Below are positions 24,900-33,707 of a stretch of DNA of 64,000 nucleotides, piece after piece; position 1 is the first letter of the stretch, and each line of letters opens with the position of its first letter. A model generated the notes under the pieces. That model saw only the letters and a list, made by a program, of their open reading frames with translations. It was not told the DNA's origin and did no database searches. The DNA lies in NCBI RefSeq assembly GCF_003601985.1, contig NZ_QZXA01000005.1, positions 186,001 through 250,000 of the forward strand. The letters run 5' to 3'. Source of the DNA: Mesorhizobium jarvisii (lineage in GTDB: Bacteria > Pseudomonadota > Alphaproteobacteria > Rhizobiales > Rhizobiaceae). Position numbers and translations under genes: made by a program.

Positions 24900-26387
24900 T
24901 TACGCGTGGCCCCCGAACTCGGAGCCGCCGTGCGCCAAGCTGTTGCTGTGCGTTGCAGTGCTGTGCTGGGCGGTGCTGGTGATGTTCAGGGCGTTTGCCG
25001 GCGCATTGTCCAGCGTATAGGCGCGGACATAGTCGATCTTCATCTCGGCCGGCGTGGCCAGATGATCCGGAGGGGTGCCGGCCAAGCCGCCGACCGCAAG
25101 ATCGACCAGCATGTACATGGGCTTGTTCATGTCGGACGGCGTCGCCGTTTCCGCGACCTGCACGCCGTCATAGGTCCAGACGAGCTTGTCCGGCGTCCAG
25201 AGCAGGCCATAGGTGTGGAAGCCGTCGGGGTTCGAGACACTAACTATCGACGTGACCTTGGTGTGCGTCCCCGTTTCATTCGAGTGCGCCGTCATGATCA
25301 ATGAGTTCGGGGCCTGGCCGATCGTCTCCACGACATCGAGTTCCGGCGGCCACGAACCGTCTTCCGGAAGCAGCCAGAAGGCCGGCCAAGCGCCGGCATG
25401 CTCTGGCAGGTCGGCCCGTATTTCGAAATAGCCATAGGTCTGCGAGAAGGAATCGTGGGTCGTCAGGATGCCGGAGGTGTATTCGTAATTGTTGATCAGC
25501 GGCTTGATGTCCGCCGGCGCCTGGGCGGCGGTGATGGTGAGCACGCCGTTGTTCACGCTGAACGGATGGACGGAACTCGTCGGTGCGTAGTTGGCGTCGA
25601 TATACCATTGCAGCTCGTTGTTGCTGCTCAAGGTGCTGCCATTCGGCGCTCCCCACCAGAAGTTGGAATCCCACGTGCCGCCCTGGCTATTGTGAAGGTT
25701 CAGCGTGTTGAAATCGTCGCTGAAGGAGAGCTGCATCCCGGATTTGTCGATCGGCAATTCGAACTGGCTGGGCTGCAGCTTGTCGATGGTCGTGTCCTTG
25801 AACGCGAGGATCTCGCCGGACCCGAGGTTCAACAGCACGTTCGATCCCGCCTGGATCATGCTTGAGTGGATGGCGTCGAACGATGTGAACCCATAGCCAT
25901 TAAGGCGGACCGTATCGGTGGCGGCAAAATTCGCTATCAGGTCGCTTCCGTTGCCTTTCGAGACGATGAAAGTGTCGTAACCGCCGCCGCCATCGATCAG
26001 CACATCGTTTCCCGCGCCGCCGTCCAGAGTCTGGTGCCCGGCCTTGGCGGTGATGATGTTGTCCAACCCATTTCCGAAAGCATAGTTGTTGGCGTTTGTG
26101 ACGACGAGATTCTCGACGTTGTCGGGGAGCTTATAGCTCATCCATGTGCTGATCGTGTCGATGCCTGCCCCAGCGGCTTCCGCCACCTTGTTGCCCGCCG
26201 CATAGAGGTAATAGATGTCATCGCCTGTGCCTCCGTGCATGGTGACGTTGACACCGGATGCTCCGTAGAATGAGTCGTTTCCGGAGCTGCCATACAGGTC
26301 CGGCCCGGACCCTGCCGCAGAGTACCAATGGTTGGAAGCGCCGCTATAGGGAAGAGGAACGCCTAGGGCATTGACGAAGAAGCTCAT
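24900..26387 (-). CDS. Secreted GH16 glycanase with calcium-binding RTX-type repeats (ExsH-like)
   Basis: 495 residues from ATG 26387, preceded by GAGGA; the 57 open codons upstream are not protein-like. Residues about 1-200 hold hemolysin-type Ca-binding nonapeptides (GGTGDD at 53-58, GGAGND at 123-128). Residues about 215-465 form a GH16 beta-glucanase domain with catalytic ELDVVE at 349-354 (Glu349 nucleophile, Glu354 acid/base). There is no Sec signal. The layout matches rhizobial ExsH-type enzymes that trim succinoglycan-like polysaccharide after PrsDE export. Here the exporter is encoded next door, suggesting a dedicated system. The C-terminal 30 residues are Ser/Thr/His-rich and probably hold the export signal. 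Confidence 0.92.
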   Translation of the reverse strand: MSFFVNALGVPLPYSGASNHWYSAAGSGPDLYGSSGNDSFYGASGVNVTMHGGTGDDIYYLYAAGNKVAEAAGAGIDTISTWMSYKLPDNVENLVVTNANNYAFGNGLDNIITAKAGHQTLDGGAGNDVLIDGGGGYDTFIVSKGNGSDLIANFAATDTVRLNGYGFTSFDAIHSSMIQAGSNVLLNLGSGEILAFKDTTIDKLQPSQFELPIDKSGMQLSFSDDFNTLNLHNSQGGTWDSNFWWGAPNGSTLSSNNELQWYIDANYAPTSSVHPFSVNNGVLTITAAQAPADIKPLINNYEYTSGILTTHDSFSQTYGYFEIRADLPEHAGAWPAFWLLPEDGSWPPELDVVETIGQAPNSLIMTAHSNETGTHTKVTSIVSVSNPDGFHTYGLLWTPDKLVWTYDGVQVAETATPSDMNKPMYMLVDLAVGGLAGTPPDHLATPAEMKIDYVRAYTLDNAPANALNITSTAQHSTATHSNSLAHGGSEFGGHA

Positions 26388-26719
26388 CGGATAAATCCTC
26401 CTCGTGATGCCTGGCCTGCTCGGATCGCTCGATACGAGTTCCAGGCGACCGCATCCGGACCAAAATTGCCATGCACGATACCGTTCCAGGAACTTGCCAC
26501 ATAGTTCACCATGACATCGACCGTTGAGTGACGTTTTCCGGGACTGGAAGCACAACAACCCGACGAATGGTCTACAGGCCGTAATTCGACCGGCGAAATA
26601 TTTAATAAAATTTTACAATAGGCGCGGATCTACTTGCAAAAGCGCTCCCTGCTTTTGACAGGGTCGTGCGATTTCCGCTTTGGCAACAATGCGACGACAC
26701 GCCGGGATGGCACTTCCCC
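26388..26719. other. Non-coding stretch upstream of the GH16 operon
   Basis: No gene is supported in these 332 bases. An AT-rich block at 26596-26620 may hold the minus-strand promoter. A hairpin at 26637-26657 (stem CAAAAGC/GCTTTTG) lies just beyond the end of the EamA-type gene and may terminate it, though it lacks a strong U-run. Confidence 0.5.
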
Positions 26720-27667
26720 TCAAACCGCGACTTCGATCGGCTCGGCAAGTCTGGGATTGGAGCGCGCGGCGATCAGGCAGCTGGCCACGATGAGGCCGGC
26801 TCCCGCCAGCGTGGTCCAGGTCACCGCCTCGTCGAAGAAGAACCAACCGAGCGCTATCGCCCAGATGAAGGCCGAATATTCGGTCGGGATCAGATATTGC
26901 GCTTCGGCCCGCGCATAGGCCCAGCTCATCAGGAATTGGCCGGCGAGCGACAGAGCCGTCACCCCGGCAAGCGGAAGCCAAAGATTGCTGGGCAGCGCAA
27001 TAGCGAGCCAGGGCGCGGCAAGACCAAGCATGACCGCGACACAAAGGTTCTGGAACAGCATGATCTCGATTGGCTTGGCCAGCATCGCCTGTCGCCGCGC
27101 GAGGATCAGATTGTAGGCATAGAACACCGTCGAGACCAGCACCGCAGCGGTGCCGAGCAGCGCATCGCCGGCATAGGTCTTCTGCCCGAACTGGCCCGCC
27201 ACGATGATTGCGACGCCCGCAATGCCGGCGAGCGACGCCCAGATCGCCTTGCGCTGTATCCTTTCGCCCAGAAGCAGCGCGGCCAGCAGGAGCGCGAACA
27301 GCGGCGCCACGAAACTGAGCCCGACCGCCTCCGCCAGCGGCAGCCTTACAAGCCCCCAGAAGAATGACAGCAGGACAATACCGACAACCACCGCGCGCAG
27401 CGCATGCAGCCTCAGCACCGAGGCGGCGGGAAGCGAGCGCGGTCCCGCCAGCCAGCCAGTGCCGGCGACCAATGTCGCCAGCATGCTGCGCCACAGCACC
27501 GTGTTGTAAACGCCGACCGCGATGACCAGCACCTTCATCGCCGCATCCATGCCGGACAGAAGGAAGATGCCGAAGGCGCAGACGAGCACCGGGATCGTGG
27601 GGGAAACGGCGCCGGCCAGGCTGGATGATTTCACGCGGGCTTTCTCGATGACGGATGCAGCTGACAT
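26720..27667 (-). CDS. EamA-family (DMT) transporter
   Basis: 315 residues with ten hydrophobic segments in two EamA repeats (about 25-155 and 170-300), as in the 10-TM drug/metabolite transporters. Typical pieces are PLAEAVGLSFVAPLFALLLA and PTEYSAFIWAIALGW. These proteins usually export small metabolites such as amino acids or nucleobases through the inner membrane. Substrate unknown. The gene is monocistronic and divergent from the PadR module. Confidence 0.9.
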   Translation of the reverse strand: MSAASVIEKARVKSSSLAGAVSPTIPVLVCAFGIFLLSGMDAAMKVLVIAVGVYNTVLWRSMLATLVAGTGWLAGPRSLPAASVLRLHALRAVVVGIVLLSFFWGLVRLPLAEAVGLSFVAPLFALLLAALLLGERIQRKAIWASLAGIAGVAIIVAGQFGQKTYAGDALLGTAAVLVSTVFYAYNLILARRQAMLAKPIEIMLFQNLCVAVMLGLAAPWLAIALPSNLWLPLAGVTALSLAGQFLMSWAYARAEAQYLIPTEYSAFIWAIALGWFFFDEAVTWTTLAGAGLIVASCLIAARSNPRLAEPIEVAV

Positions 27668-27857
27668 ATCAGGGCAAAAGGACGGGGCCAGATGGCAGCC
27701 CCGCCCATATGGCGGTCCAACCGGTCACCCAAGGCAGCCCTTTCAACTTGTCCGGTCCTGCCGCCGGCTCCGACCGGTCGAGCCGCAAGTGAACATGCCG
27801 ACATCCTGCTTTGTCATTGTCGTTGCAGGGCTTGACGATCACTAATAAGCGATGCTA

Positions 27858-27884
27858 AGTACCAGTACTCATCAACACTGAGTA
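27858..27884. promoter_or_regulatory. Nested inverted repeats upstream of the PadR gene
   Basis: AGTAC-CA-GTACT (27858-27869) overlaps TACTCA-N7-TGAGTA (27866-27884), ending about 17 bases before the PadR start codon. The position suits autorepression by PadR. The binding assignment is inferred. Confidence 0.45.
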
Positions 27885-27901
27885 GCATGAAGAGGTATTC
27901 C

Positions 27902-28231
27902 ATGGGCAAGCAGATGACGGAGATGCTCAAGGGCACGCTGGAGGGGATCATTCTCGCGATCCTGTCCGCGCGGCGCGCCTATGGCTACGAGATCACGGCG
28001 CTGTTGCGAAATCAGGGCTTCTCGGACATCGCCGAAGGCACCGTCTACGCCCTGCTCGTCAGGATCGAGCAAAAGGGCCTCGTCGACGTGGAGAAGATCC
28101 CGTCCGAGAAGGGCCCGCCCCGCAAGGTGTACTCGATCAACGCCCGGGGACGGGACTACCTCGAAGAGTTCTGGAGGACGTGGACCTTCCTCGCGGAACG
28201 GCTCGAACAGCTCAACACGGAAAGGAAATAG
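27902..28231 (+). CDS. PadR-family transcriptional regulator
   Basis: 109 residues from ATG 27902, with AAGAGG 6-11 bases upstream; ATG 27887 would add five residues and place the ribosome site inside the gene. The winged-helix pattern is clear: KGTLEGIILAIL, AYGYEITALL, GTVYALLVRIEQKGLV and the basic wing PRKVYSINARG. It belongs to the short PadR class with a single C-terminal dimer helix. It is followed 2 bases later by a DUF1048 gene, the usual partner in such two-gene units. The effector is unknown. Confidence 0.92.
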   Translation: MGKQMTEMLKGTLEGIILAILSARRAYGYEITALLRNQGFSDIAEGTVYALLVRIEQKGLVDVEKIPSEKGPPRKVYSINARGRDYLEEFWRTWTFLAERLEQLNTERK

Positions 28232-28233
28232 AC

Positions 28234-28599
28234 ATGGTCACAGGATGGATCGAGAAGATCACAGGGTCGATCGAGCAGAAGAAGCGCTACCGGCAGTACA
28301 AGGCGCGCACGGAAAAGCTTCCGGCGAACTATCGCGCGGCGATCGAGGCGCTGGACCGGTACCTCATGTATTTCGGGGCGATCACGGACGGGGACACCAT
28401 GGTGTCGATGCTGGAGGATCTCGCCGACCTCTTCGAGCAGAGCGCGGCGCACGGAACCCCGATCCGCGCGATCGTCGGCGACAACCCCGTCGAGTTTGTC
28501 GAAACGTTTCTCCAGAACTACGCGGAGGGCCAGTGGATAAACAAGGAGCGGAAACGGCTGATCGACGCCATTGACCGCATCGCCGACAATGCGCCGTGA
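28234..28599 (+). CDS. DUF1048-family protein, partner of PadR
   Basis: 121 residues from ATG 28234, 2 bases after the PadR stop, with GGAAAGGAAATAG serving as ribosome site inside the end of padR. The helical sequence has the family features KKRYRQYKARTEKLP, then DLADLFEQSA and FLQNYAEGQWINKE. No signal or membrane segment is seen. DUF1048 proteins almost always follow PadR genes, so a role as cofactor or antagonist of the regulator is plausible but unproven. Confidence 0.88.
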   Translation: MVTGWIEKITGSIEQKKRYRQYKARTEKLPANYRAAIEALDRYLMYFGAITDGDTMVSMLEDLADLFEQSAAHGTPIRAIVGDNPVEFVETFLQNYAEGQWINKERKRLIDAIDRIADNAP

Positions 28600-28687
28600 C
28601 GGACATCCGCCAACGAGAGGCCGGGGAGCCGAAGCCCCGGAGCGTCTTCGGCCGACGATCAGGGATTCGAACTTTTCTTCGCACCCC

Positions 28688-28714
28688 TGTCGATTCCGCC
28701 GCCCTTCGTTCGTC
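28688..28714 (+). promoter_or_regulatory. Candidate ECF42-type promoter
   Basis: TGTCGA (28688-28693), a 17-base spacer and CGTC (28711-28714) lie 36 bases before the YciI/DGPF gene. This matches the -35 TGTCGA and -10 CG(A/T)C pattern reported for ECF42 sigma factors, which control DGPF genes. It suggests that the sigma factor encoded two genes along drives its own operon. Confidence 0.55.
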
Positions 28715-28749
28715 GTATCATCGAACCAACCCAACCAAGGAGAGAGACC

Positions 28750-29154
28750 ATGCGGTTCATGATGCTGATGATCCCCGGCGGCTACGCAGAGGCGGCGCCG
28801 GACGTCAGGCCCGACGCCAAGGGGGTGGAGGGGATGATGAGATACAATGAGGAGCTCAAGAAGGCCGGCGTGTTGCTGGCGCTCGATGGGCTGCATCCGC
28901 CGTCATCGGGCGCGCGGGTCAGCTTCAAGGGCGGCAAGCCCGTCGTCACCGACGGGCCGTTCGCTGAGGTCAAGGAAGTGCTGGGGGGCTATTGGGTCAT
29001 CGACGTGCGCTCACGTGAGGAAGCCATCGAATGGGCCCGCCGCTGCCCCGCAGGGGAAAATGAGGTGATCGAGGTTCGACGCGTCTTTGAGATGAGCGAT
29101 TTCCCCGAGGACGTCCAGAAGGTGGTGGAAGGCTTCAGCGAGCTGAAGGGTTGA
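28750..29154 (+). CDS. YciI-like DGPF-domain protein
   Basis: 134 residues, a ferredoxin-like alpha+beta barrel of the YciI/YCII-related family. The name-giving motif TDGPFAEVKE is at about residues 57-66, followed by LGGYWVIDVRS. A ribosome site GGAGAG precedes ATG 28750. DGPF proteins are the hallmark neighbours and targets of ECF42 sigma factors. Their biochemical role is unknown; the YciI fold can bind small molecules. The stop overlaps the sigma-factor start in TTGA. Confidence 0.92.
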   Translation: MRFMMLMIPGGYAEAAPDVRPDAKGVEGMMRYNEELKKAGVLLALDGLHPPSSGARVSFKGGKPVVTDGPFAEVKEVLGGYWVIDVRSREEAIEWARRCPAGENEVIEVRRVFEMSDFPEDVQKVVEGFSELKG

Positions 29155-30392
29155 CGGCCAATAGTGCCATCGAAGCGGTTTGGCGCATCGAGCAGCCGAA
29201 GCTCACCGCCAGGCTTGCCCGCTATCTCAGGGATATCGGGCTGGCCGAGGAGGTCGCCGGCGATGCCTTCCTGCTGGCGCTGGAGCGCTGGCCCCGGGAC
29301 GGCATCCCGCGCAACCCGGCGGCCTGGCTGACTGAGGTCGCCAGGAACCGGGCGCTCGACCGGCTGCGCCGCACCACCATGATCGACGGCAAGCACCGCG
29401 AACTCGCCATCGACCTCGCCGAGCTGGAGCGCGAGATGCCCGACATCGAGGCGGCGCTCGACGAGGATATCGACGATGACCTTTTGCGGCTGATCTTCAC
29501 CGCTTGCCATCCCGTACTGCCGGCCGAGCAGCGCGCAGCCCTCGCCCTGCGCCTGTTGGGCGGGCTGTCGACGCTTGAGATCGCCCGCGCCTTCCTGGTG
29601 CCCGAAGCCACCGCCGCCCAGCGCATCGTGCGCGCCAAGCGGGCACTTCGCGATGCCGCCATCGCGTTCGAGACGCCGCGCGGGCAAGAGCGGCGCGAAC
29701 GCCTCGCCGCGGTCCTGGAGGTGGTCTATCTCATCTTCAACGAAGGCTATGTGGCGACCGCTGGACCGGACTGGCTGCGTGCCGATCTCTGTGGCGAGGC
29801 GCTGCGCCTTGGTCGTTCCCTGGCGGCGCTGATGCCTGATGAGCCCGAGGTGCAGGGGGTGGTGTCGCTGATGGAACTCAACGCCTCGCGTTTCCCTGCC
29901 CGCACCGGCCGGGCGGGTGAGCCGATCCTGCTGCTCGACCAGGACCGCACGCGCTGGAACTGGTCGCTTATCCGGCGCGGCCTCGACGGCCTGAACCGCG
30001 CCATGACCCTGACATCGACACCAGGCCCTTATCTCTTGCAGGCGATGATCGCCGCCTGCCATGCCCGCGCCGCGACACCAGCCGACACCGACTGGATTGC
30101 AATATCAGCCTATTATCAGGCCCTTGCCTTGGCGACCCCCTCGCCCATCGTCGAAATCAACCGGGCGGTGGCCGTCGGCATGGCGTTCGGGCCTGCGCAG
30201 GGCCTCGCCATCGTCGAGGCGCTGAAGGACGAGCCGCGCCTGAAGGACTCGCATCTTCTGCCCACGGTGCGCGGCGATCTTCTGGAGAAACTCGGACATC
30301 AGGCGGAAGCCCGTGCCGCGTTCCGCCAGGCTGCAGAATTGACCGGCAATGACAGGGAGCGCGCGCTGCTGCTCGCCCGCGCGGGCGACTAG
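29151..30392 (+). CDS. ECF-type RNA polymerase sigma factor, ECF42 group
   Basis: 413 residues starting at TTG 29151, which overlaps the DGPF stop by 4 bases; no ATG or GTG start is better placed. Sigma region 2 covers about 10-85 (NPAAWLTEVARNRALDRLRR in short pieces), and region 4 about 115-170 (LSTLEIARAFLVPEATAAQRIVRAKRAL in pieces). A long C-terminal helical, TPR-like extension (about 185-413) defines ECF42-type factors and may replace an anti-sigma factor. No anti-sigma gene is adjacent. With the DGPF gene it forms the conserved two-gene module. Confidence 0.92.
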   Translation: MTANSAIEAVWRIEQPKLTARLARYLRDIGLAEEVAGDAFLLALERWPRDGIPRNPAAWLTEVARNRALDRLRRTTMIDGKHRELAIDLAELEREMPDIEAALDEDIDDDLLRLIFTACHPVLPAEQRAALALRLLGGLSTLEIARAFLVPEATAAQRIVRAKRALRDAAIAFETPRGQERRERLAAVLEVVYLIFNEGYVATAGPDWLRADLCGEALRLGRSLAALMPDEPEVQGVVSLMELNASRFPARTGRAGEPILLLDQDRTRWNWSLIRRGLDGLNRAMTLTSTPGPYLLQAMIAACHARAATPADTDWIAISAYYQALALATPSPIVEINRAVAVGMAFGPAQGLAIVEALKDEPRLKDSHLLPTVRGDLLEKLGHQAEARAAFRQAAELTGNDRERALLLARAGD

Positions 30393-30435
30393 CTCATAGG
30401 CCTGCATCCACCGCAAGCCGGTGCGGTGGTCCACC

Positions 30436-31992
30436 TCAATGGGCGTCCGGCGGCGGTGCCTTCGGCGTGACGTTACGCAGGAACGGCACCAGCGCGGTCG
30501 CGATGACGAAGGCGGCCATGATCACCAGGAATGCATCGGCATAGGCCATGGTCGATGCCTCGCGATAGGCGAGCGCCCACAGCTGCTTCAGCGAGGCGGT
30601 ATGGCCATCGGCGACAGCGCCGGGTAGTTGGCCATAGCGCAGCGCGACGTTGTCGACGAGCCGCATCGCGGCCTCGTTCTGCGGCGTCAGATGCGAGGCG
30701 ATCGTCAGGAAATGGAAGTTGGTGCGGTCGTTCAGGATCGCGCCGCAAATGGCGATGCCGACCGCGCCGCCGAGATTGCGCATCGTGTTGAACAGGCCGC
30801 TGGCGTATTTCAGCCGCTCGGGCGGCAGGCTGCCGAGGCCGAGATTGACGCTCGGCGCCACCGCGAAGACCTGCGGGAAGCCACGGAACAGTTGCGGGAT
30901 CAGCAGTTCGGCCGCGCCCCACTGGCTGGTGATGGCACTGAAACTCCACATCGACGCGCCGAAGGAGGCCAGACCGAACATCATCAGCCAGCGCGTATCG
31001 AAGCGCTTGGCGAGAAAGATGTAGACGGGAACGCCGATCATCGAGGCGACGCCGGTGGAGAACACGGCGAGCCCGGTCTGCAAGGCGTCGTAGCCCCTGA
31101 CATAGCCAAGGAACAGCGGTGTCAGATAGATCGTGGCGAAGATGCCGATGCCGGTGACGAAAGACAGGAAACAGCCGATGGCGAAATTGCGGTTGCCGAA
31201 GGCGCGGAAATCGACCACCGGCTGCGAATAGGTCAGGCTGCGGATGACGAACAGAACCATGGTGATGCCGGCGACGATAGCGCCATTGCGGATGGTCGCG
31301 TCGTCGAACCAGTTCCAGCGCGAGCCCTCCTCCAGGACGTATTCCGCCGTGCCCAGGCTGACCGCCATCAGCACGATGCCGATATAGTCCGCGCCCTTCA
31401 GCAGCGACGGATCGGCCTTGTCGATCTTGACCAGAGCCGCAACCAGGATGGTGATGATGGTGCCCGGAATGACGTTGACATAGAACAGCCAGTGCCAGTT
31501 GAGCGTATCGGTGATCCAGCCGCCGATGACGGGCCCGAGCGTCGGCGCGATCGAGGCGATGCTGCCGACCACCGCGGCCGCATAGACCCGCCTCGGCCCC
31601 TGGAAATAGTGAAACGACGAGGTGAACACGGTTGGGATCATCGACGCGCCGAGCAGCCCCTGCAGCGCGCGGAACACGATCATGCTTTCGATGCTCCAGG
31701 CGAAGCCGCACAGCATGCTTGCCAGCGTGAAGCCGGCCGCCGAGATGGTGAACAGCCAGCGTGTCGAGAACACCCGTGTCAACCAGCCCGACAGCGGGAT
31801 GACGATGATCTCCGCCACCAGATAGGAGGTCTGCACCCAGCCGATCTGGTCCTGCGCCGCCGACAGGCCGCCGCCAATGTCCTGCAGCGACGACGCGACG
31901 ATCTGGATGTCGAGCAGCGCGATGAACATCCCCACGCACATCACCATGAACGGCAGGATGCTGGCGAAGAAGGATTGCGGGCGCTCCGACAT
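30436..31992 (-). CDS. EmrB-like DHA2 major facilitator multidrug transporter
   Basis: 518 residues with 14 hydrophobic segments, as in the DHA2 family. Typical pieces are LDIQIVASSLQDIGGGLSA near the start, the PTLGPVIGGWI motif C in helix 5 and QGLLGASMIPTVF. It works with a periplasmic adaptor to pump hydrophobic compounds by proton antiport. The adaptor gene is directly upstream (7-base gap), with an HxlR regulator upstream of that. An outer-membrane channel gene is absent. Confidence 0.93.
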   Translation of the reverse strand: MSERPQSFFASILPFMVMCVGMFIALLDIQIVASSLQDIGGGLSAAQDQIGWVQTSYLVAEIIVIPLSGWLTRVFSTRWLFTISAAGFTLASMLCGFAWSIESMIVFRALQGLLGASMIPTVFTSSFHYFQGPRRVYAAAVVGSIASIAPTLGPVIGGWITDTLNWHWLFYVNVIPGTIITILVAALVKIDKADPSLLKGADYIGIVLMAVSLGTAEYVLEEGSRWNWFDDATIRNGAIVAGITMVLFVIRSLTYSQPVVDFRAFGNRNFAIGCFLSFVTGIGIFATIYLTPLFLGYVRGYDALQTGLAVFSTGVASMIGVPVYIFLAKRFDTRWLMMFGLASFGASMWSFSAITSQWGAAELLIPQLFRGFPQVFAVAPSVNLGLGSLPPERLKYASGLFNTMRNLGGAVGIAICGAILNDRTNFHFLTIASHLTPQNEAAMRLVDNVALRYGQLPGAVADGHTASLKQLWALAYREASTMAYADAFLVIMAAFVIATALVPFLRNVTPKAPPPDAH

Positions 31993-31999
31993 GATGCCC

Positions 32000-33103
32000 T
32001 CAGTGCGCGCCGGTATCGACCGTCACGACGGTGGAGAGGCCCGGCCGCAGCGCGACCTTGTGCGCCTGGTCCGGGTCGATGGTGATGCGGACGGGAACAC
32101 GCTGGACGATCTTGGTGAAATTGCCGGTCGCGTTCTGCGCCGGGATCACGCTGAAGATCGCGCCCGTCGCCGGCCCCAGGCTGCTGACATGGCCCTTGAG
32201 CGGCTGGTCGGGCGCGATGTCGGTATAGACCGTCGCCGCCTGTCCATCCGCCATGCGCCGCAACTGGTCTTCCTTGAAATTGGCGTCGACCCACAGTCCG
32301 CTCTCCGGGACGATCGTCAGCAGATAGCTGCCCGGCGAGACATAGGTGCCGACCTGCGCCAGCCGGTTGCCAACGAGGCCGTCGATGGGAGCGCGGATCT
32401 GCGTGAAGCCGAGATCGAGCTCAGCCGTATCGAGATCGGCCTTGGCAGCCAGAACCGCGGCGGTCGCTTCCGATATCTGCGTGTTGAGCACGTCGAGCTG
32501 TTGCCTGGCGGCGGCAAGCCCGGCACGCGAGGCGAAAACGGAAGCCTTGGCCTGACCATCGGCGGCAAGGCTTCTCTGGGCGTCCTGCTGCGAGCCGGCC
32601 CTGGTGCTGGCCAGCACCTCATAGCGCTTGGCGTCCTGTGCGGTGAACGTCGCGGCGGCACTCTTGGCCTCCAGATCGGCCTGCGCCTGTTCGATCAGCG
32701 AATTCTGCAGCGAAACCTGGGCGCGAAGATTGTCGAGCGCCGATTGCTGCTGCTGGACGGAAGCCCCCGCACGCTCCACCGCCGCCTTGAACGGCCGGTC
32801 ATCGATGCGGATGATGAGCTGGCCGGCGTCGACATGCTGGTTGTCCTCGACGAGGATCTGATCGATATGCCCGGCAACGCGTGGCGCCAGCGGCGTGACA
32901 TTGCCGCCCACATAGGCATCGTCGGTCGACATCAGGAACCGGCTGGCCTGCCACCACTGAAAGCCATACCAGCCGGCGACGCCGATGGCGATCGCGGCGC
33001 CCAGCATGACGAACGGCTTGCGGCGGCTTTTGGCGGGCGCGGGGATCTGGACGGCGGATGGCTGCGCCGGCTGCAACTCGGCGGCGGAGAGAACCTTGTT
33101 CAT
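32000..33103 (-). CDS. EmrA-like HlyD-family efflux adaptor
   Basis: 367 residues. A single N-terminal membrane helix (about 30-50), a lipoyl-like half (STDDAYVGGNVTPLAPRVAG in pieces), a periplasmic coiled coil (about 95-210) and a beta-barrel region (TQIRAPIDGLVGNRLAQVG in pieces) are visible. It connects the EmrB-like pump to an outer-membrane channel. The ATG overlaps the HxlR stop by 4 bases (33100-33103), so regulator, adaptor and pump form one operon. Confidence 0.93.
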   Translation of the reverse strand: MNKVLSAAELQPAQPSAVQIPAPAKSRRKPFVMLGAAIAIGVAGWYGFQWWQASRFLMSTDDAYVGGNVTPLAPRVAGHIDQILVEDNQHVDAGQLIIRIDDRPFKAAVERAGASVQQQQSALDNLRAQVSLQNSLIEQAQADLEAKSAAATFTAQDAKRYEVLASTRAGSQQDAQRSLAADGQAKASVFASRAGLAAARQQLDVLNTQISEATAAVLAAKADLDTAELDLGFTQIRAPIDGLVGNRLAQVGTYVSPGSYLLTIVPESGLWVDANFKEDQLRRMADGQAATVYTDIAPDQPLKGHVSSLGPATGAIFSVIPAQNATGNFTKIVQRVPVRITIDPDQAHKVALRPGLSTVVTVDTGAH

Positions 33104-33648
33104 TTGCCCCGCGCCTCTTCACGGCTTTGATCGACATTGTCGATGAGCGGCAGGCCCGAACCCTCCGTGCTGAAGCGATAACGCTGCCGCATGCGGTCGG
33201 TGGCCCGGGGGGCTGTCGCCATGGTGAAGCCCTCGCCGTCGACTTCCCTGCCGGTCTGGCGGTCGACCAGCACAGGCTCGGCCCAGCGCCCGTCAGCCTT
33301 GTCCACCACCACAAGGCTCGGGCCTTCGGGCGCCAGATGCTTATTGCCCCAGACGAGCAGGGAAAGCAGAACCGGGCGGAAATCGCGCGCCTTGGCGGTC
33401 AGCACATATTCATGGCGCAGTGGCCGCTCGCAGTAGGCGCGCTTTTCGAACAGGCCGCGCTCGACCAGGCTGTTCAGCCGGCGCGTGAGAATGTTGGGAG
33501 CGATCTCCAGGCTCTTCTGAAACTGGTCGAAGCGCGTCAGCCCCTGGAACGCGTCCCTGAGCAACAGGATGCTCCACCATTCGCCCACATCGTCGAGACT
33601 ACGCGCTATGGGGCACGGGCGGGTTTCGAAGCTTGTCTTTGCAACCAT
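33100..33648 (-). CDS. HxlR-family transcriptional regulator of the efflux operon
   Basis: 182 residues. The HxlR winged helix covers about residues 10-110: CPIARSLDDVGEWWSILLLRD, written as two pieces, then FQKSLEIAPNILTRRLNSLV and the wing YCERPLRHEYVLT. There is a C-terminal extension of about 70 residues with DRQTGREVD, longer than most HxlR proteins (about 120). It heads the efflux operon and overlaps the adaptor gene by 4 bases. Inverted repeats just upstream (33661-33707) are good operator candidates. Confidence 0.9.
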   Translation of the reverse strand: MVAKTSFETRPCPIARSLDDVGEWWSILLLRDAFQGLTRFDQFQKSLEIAPNILTRRLNSLVERGLFEKRAYCERPLRHEYVLTAKARDFRPVLLSLLVWGNKHLAPEGPSLVVVDKADGRWAEPVLVDRQTGREVDGEGFTMATAPRATDRMRQRYRFSTEGSGLPLIDNVDQSREEARGK

Positions 33649-33660
33649 GGCCGGAAGTCT

Positions 33661-33707
33661 CTTTCAAAATGAAAGTGACACATAGCCAAGTTAGTTGCAT
33701 TATGCAA
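33661..33707. promoter_or_regulatory. Two inverted repeats upstream of the efflux operon
   Basis: CTTTCAAAATGAAAG (33661-33675) and TTGCATTATGCAA (33695-33707) are perfect palindromes with short centres, 13 to 59 bases upstream of the regulator start codon. They lie where the minus-strand promoter should be. No gene is seen in the remaining bases to 33892. Confidence 0.5.

Noticed and set aside
26388..26558. Upstream in-frame extension of the GH16 gene
   Set aside because: The GAGGA ribosome site before ATG 26387 and lack of protein-like sequence upstream support the shorter protein.
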